From Microglena sp. YARC (taxonomy: Eukaryota; Chlorophyta; Chlorophyceae; Chlamydomonadales; Chlamydomonadaceae): DNA of 64,000 nucleotides. Below, in pieces: positions 63,990 through 64,000 of the stretch. Made by a program: the position numbers and the translations under genes. The stretch spans positions 123,695,786 through 123,759,785 of the forward strand of contig CM039462.1 in the NCBI GenBank assembly GCA_022414725.1. Direction: 5' to 3'. The notes under the pieces are model-generated. The model did no database searches. It was not told the origin of the DNA and worked only from the letters and a program-made list of their open reading frames with translations. Every line of letters starts with the position of its first letter. Position 1 is the first letter of the stretch.

Positions 63990-64000
63990 CTAGGGAGGGT

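Larger units (their letters stand above)
60279..64000 (-). mobile_element. Ty1/copia retrotransposon, truncated at both ends
   Basis: A minus-strand polyprotein frame with Gag knuckle, protease, integrase, RT and RNase H in copia order (integrase before RT). The frame is collinear across the visible part and interrupted only by TAG codons at 63990, 63708 and 62826. RNase H is cut at EAEYQAL next to the LINE fragment, so the 3' LTR is missing. The 5' LTR lies outside the window. Confidence 0.88.

Noticed and set aside
62826..63992. Genome-wide reassignment of TAG to an amino acid
   Set aside because: TAG ends other frames at sensible places (chromovirus pol at 4784, RLE segment at 39828) and long frames avoid internal TAG. 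Readthrough or decay explains the copia codons better.

Overview
The window is eukaryotic nuclear DNA made up almost entirely of mobile elements, satellites and microsatellites. The best guess for the host is a green alga or another member of the green lineage. The evidence is a plant-type telomere motif (TTTAGGG, on the minus strand near 59.12 kb), Ty3/gypsy chromoviruses, a Ty1/copia element, and a non-LTR retrotransposon whose domains match the Dualen/RandI type first described in Chlamydomonas. No rRNA, tRNA or CRISPR array was recognised. One weak candidate host gene lies at the left edge.

Layout. 0.4-0.85 kb: possible spliced small secreted protein (minus). 1.65-12.17 kb: two nested LTR retrotransposons, both on the minus strand. 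The outer one (LTRs 1646-2466 and 11346-12165, TSD CCCCC) encodes only a short Gag-like zinc-knuckle protein, so it looks non-autonomous (TR-GAG/LARD type). A complete chromovirus (4569-10832) with 294/295-bp LTRs sits inside it. 12.2-21.3 kb: non-coding repeat mosaic, a proline-rich ORF flanked by direct repeats, and a Gag-like fragment. 21.3-24.1 kb: a 5'-truncated, decayed LINE. 25.14-30.65 kb: a candidate TIR element inserted in a CCCT microsatellite, holding a minisatellite array with an inverted central block. 31.3-39.8 kb: a Dualen-like non-LTR element with a cysteine-protease-like domain, APE endonuclease, RT, a possible methyltransferase-like block, RNase H, and a zinc finger plus restriction-like endonuclease (RLE). 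40.17-44.2 kb: a second, decayed chromovirus running into a 1000-N gap (44205-45204). 45.2-56.5 kb: a 30-bp satellite with 1350-bp higher-order repeats. 57.2-58.8 kb: a CCCA-rich 328-bp satellite. 59.13-60.26 kb: a second LINE fragment of the same family as the first. 60.28-64.0 kb: a copia element whose RNase H end meets that LINE fragment and whose 5' end leaves the window.

How parts work together. Each autonomous retroelement carries the enzymes for its own copying (protease, RT, RNase H, and integrase or endonuclease). The outer Gag-only element would need enzymes from elsewhere. Many reading-frame breaks fall in homopolymer runs, and the satellite is riddled with indels from the gap up to about 52.4 kb but nearly perfect after that. 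Part of the apparent decay may therefore be sequence error.

All domain names come from motifs read by eye; no database search was possible.
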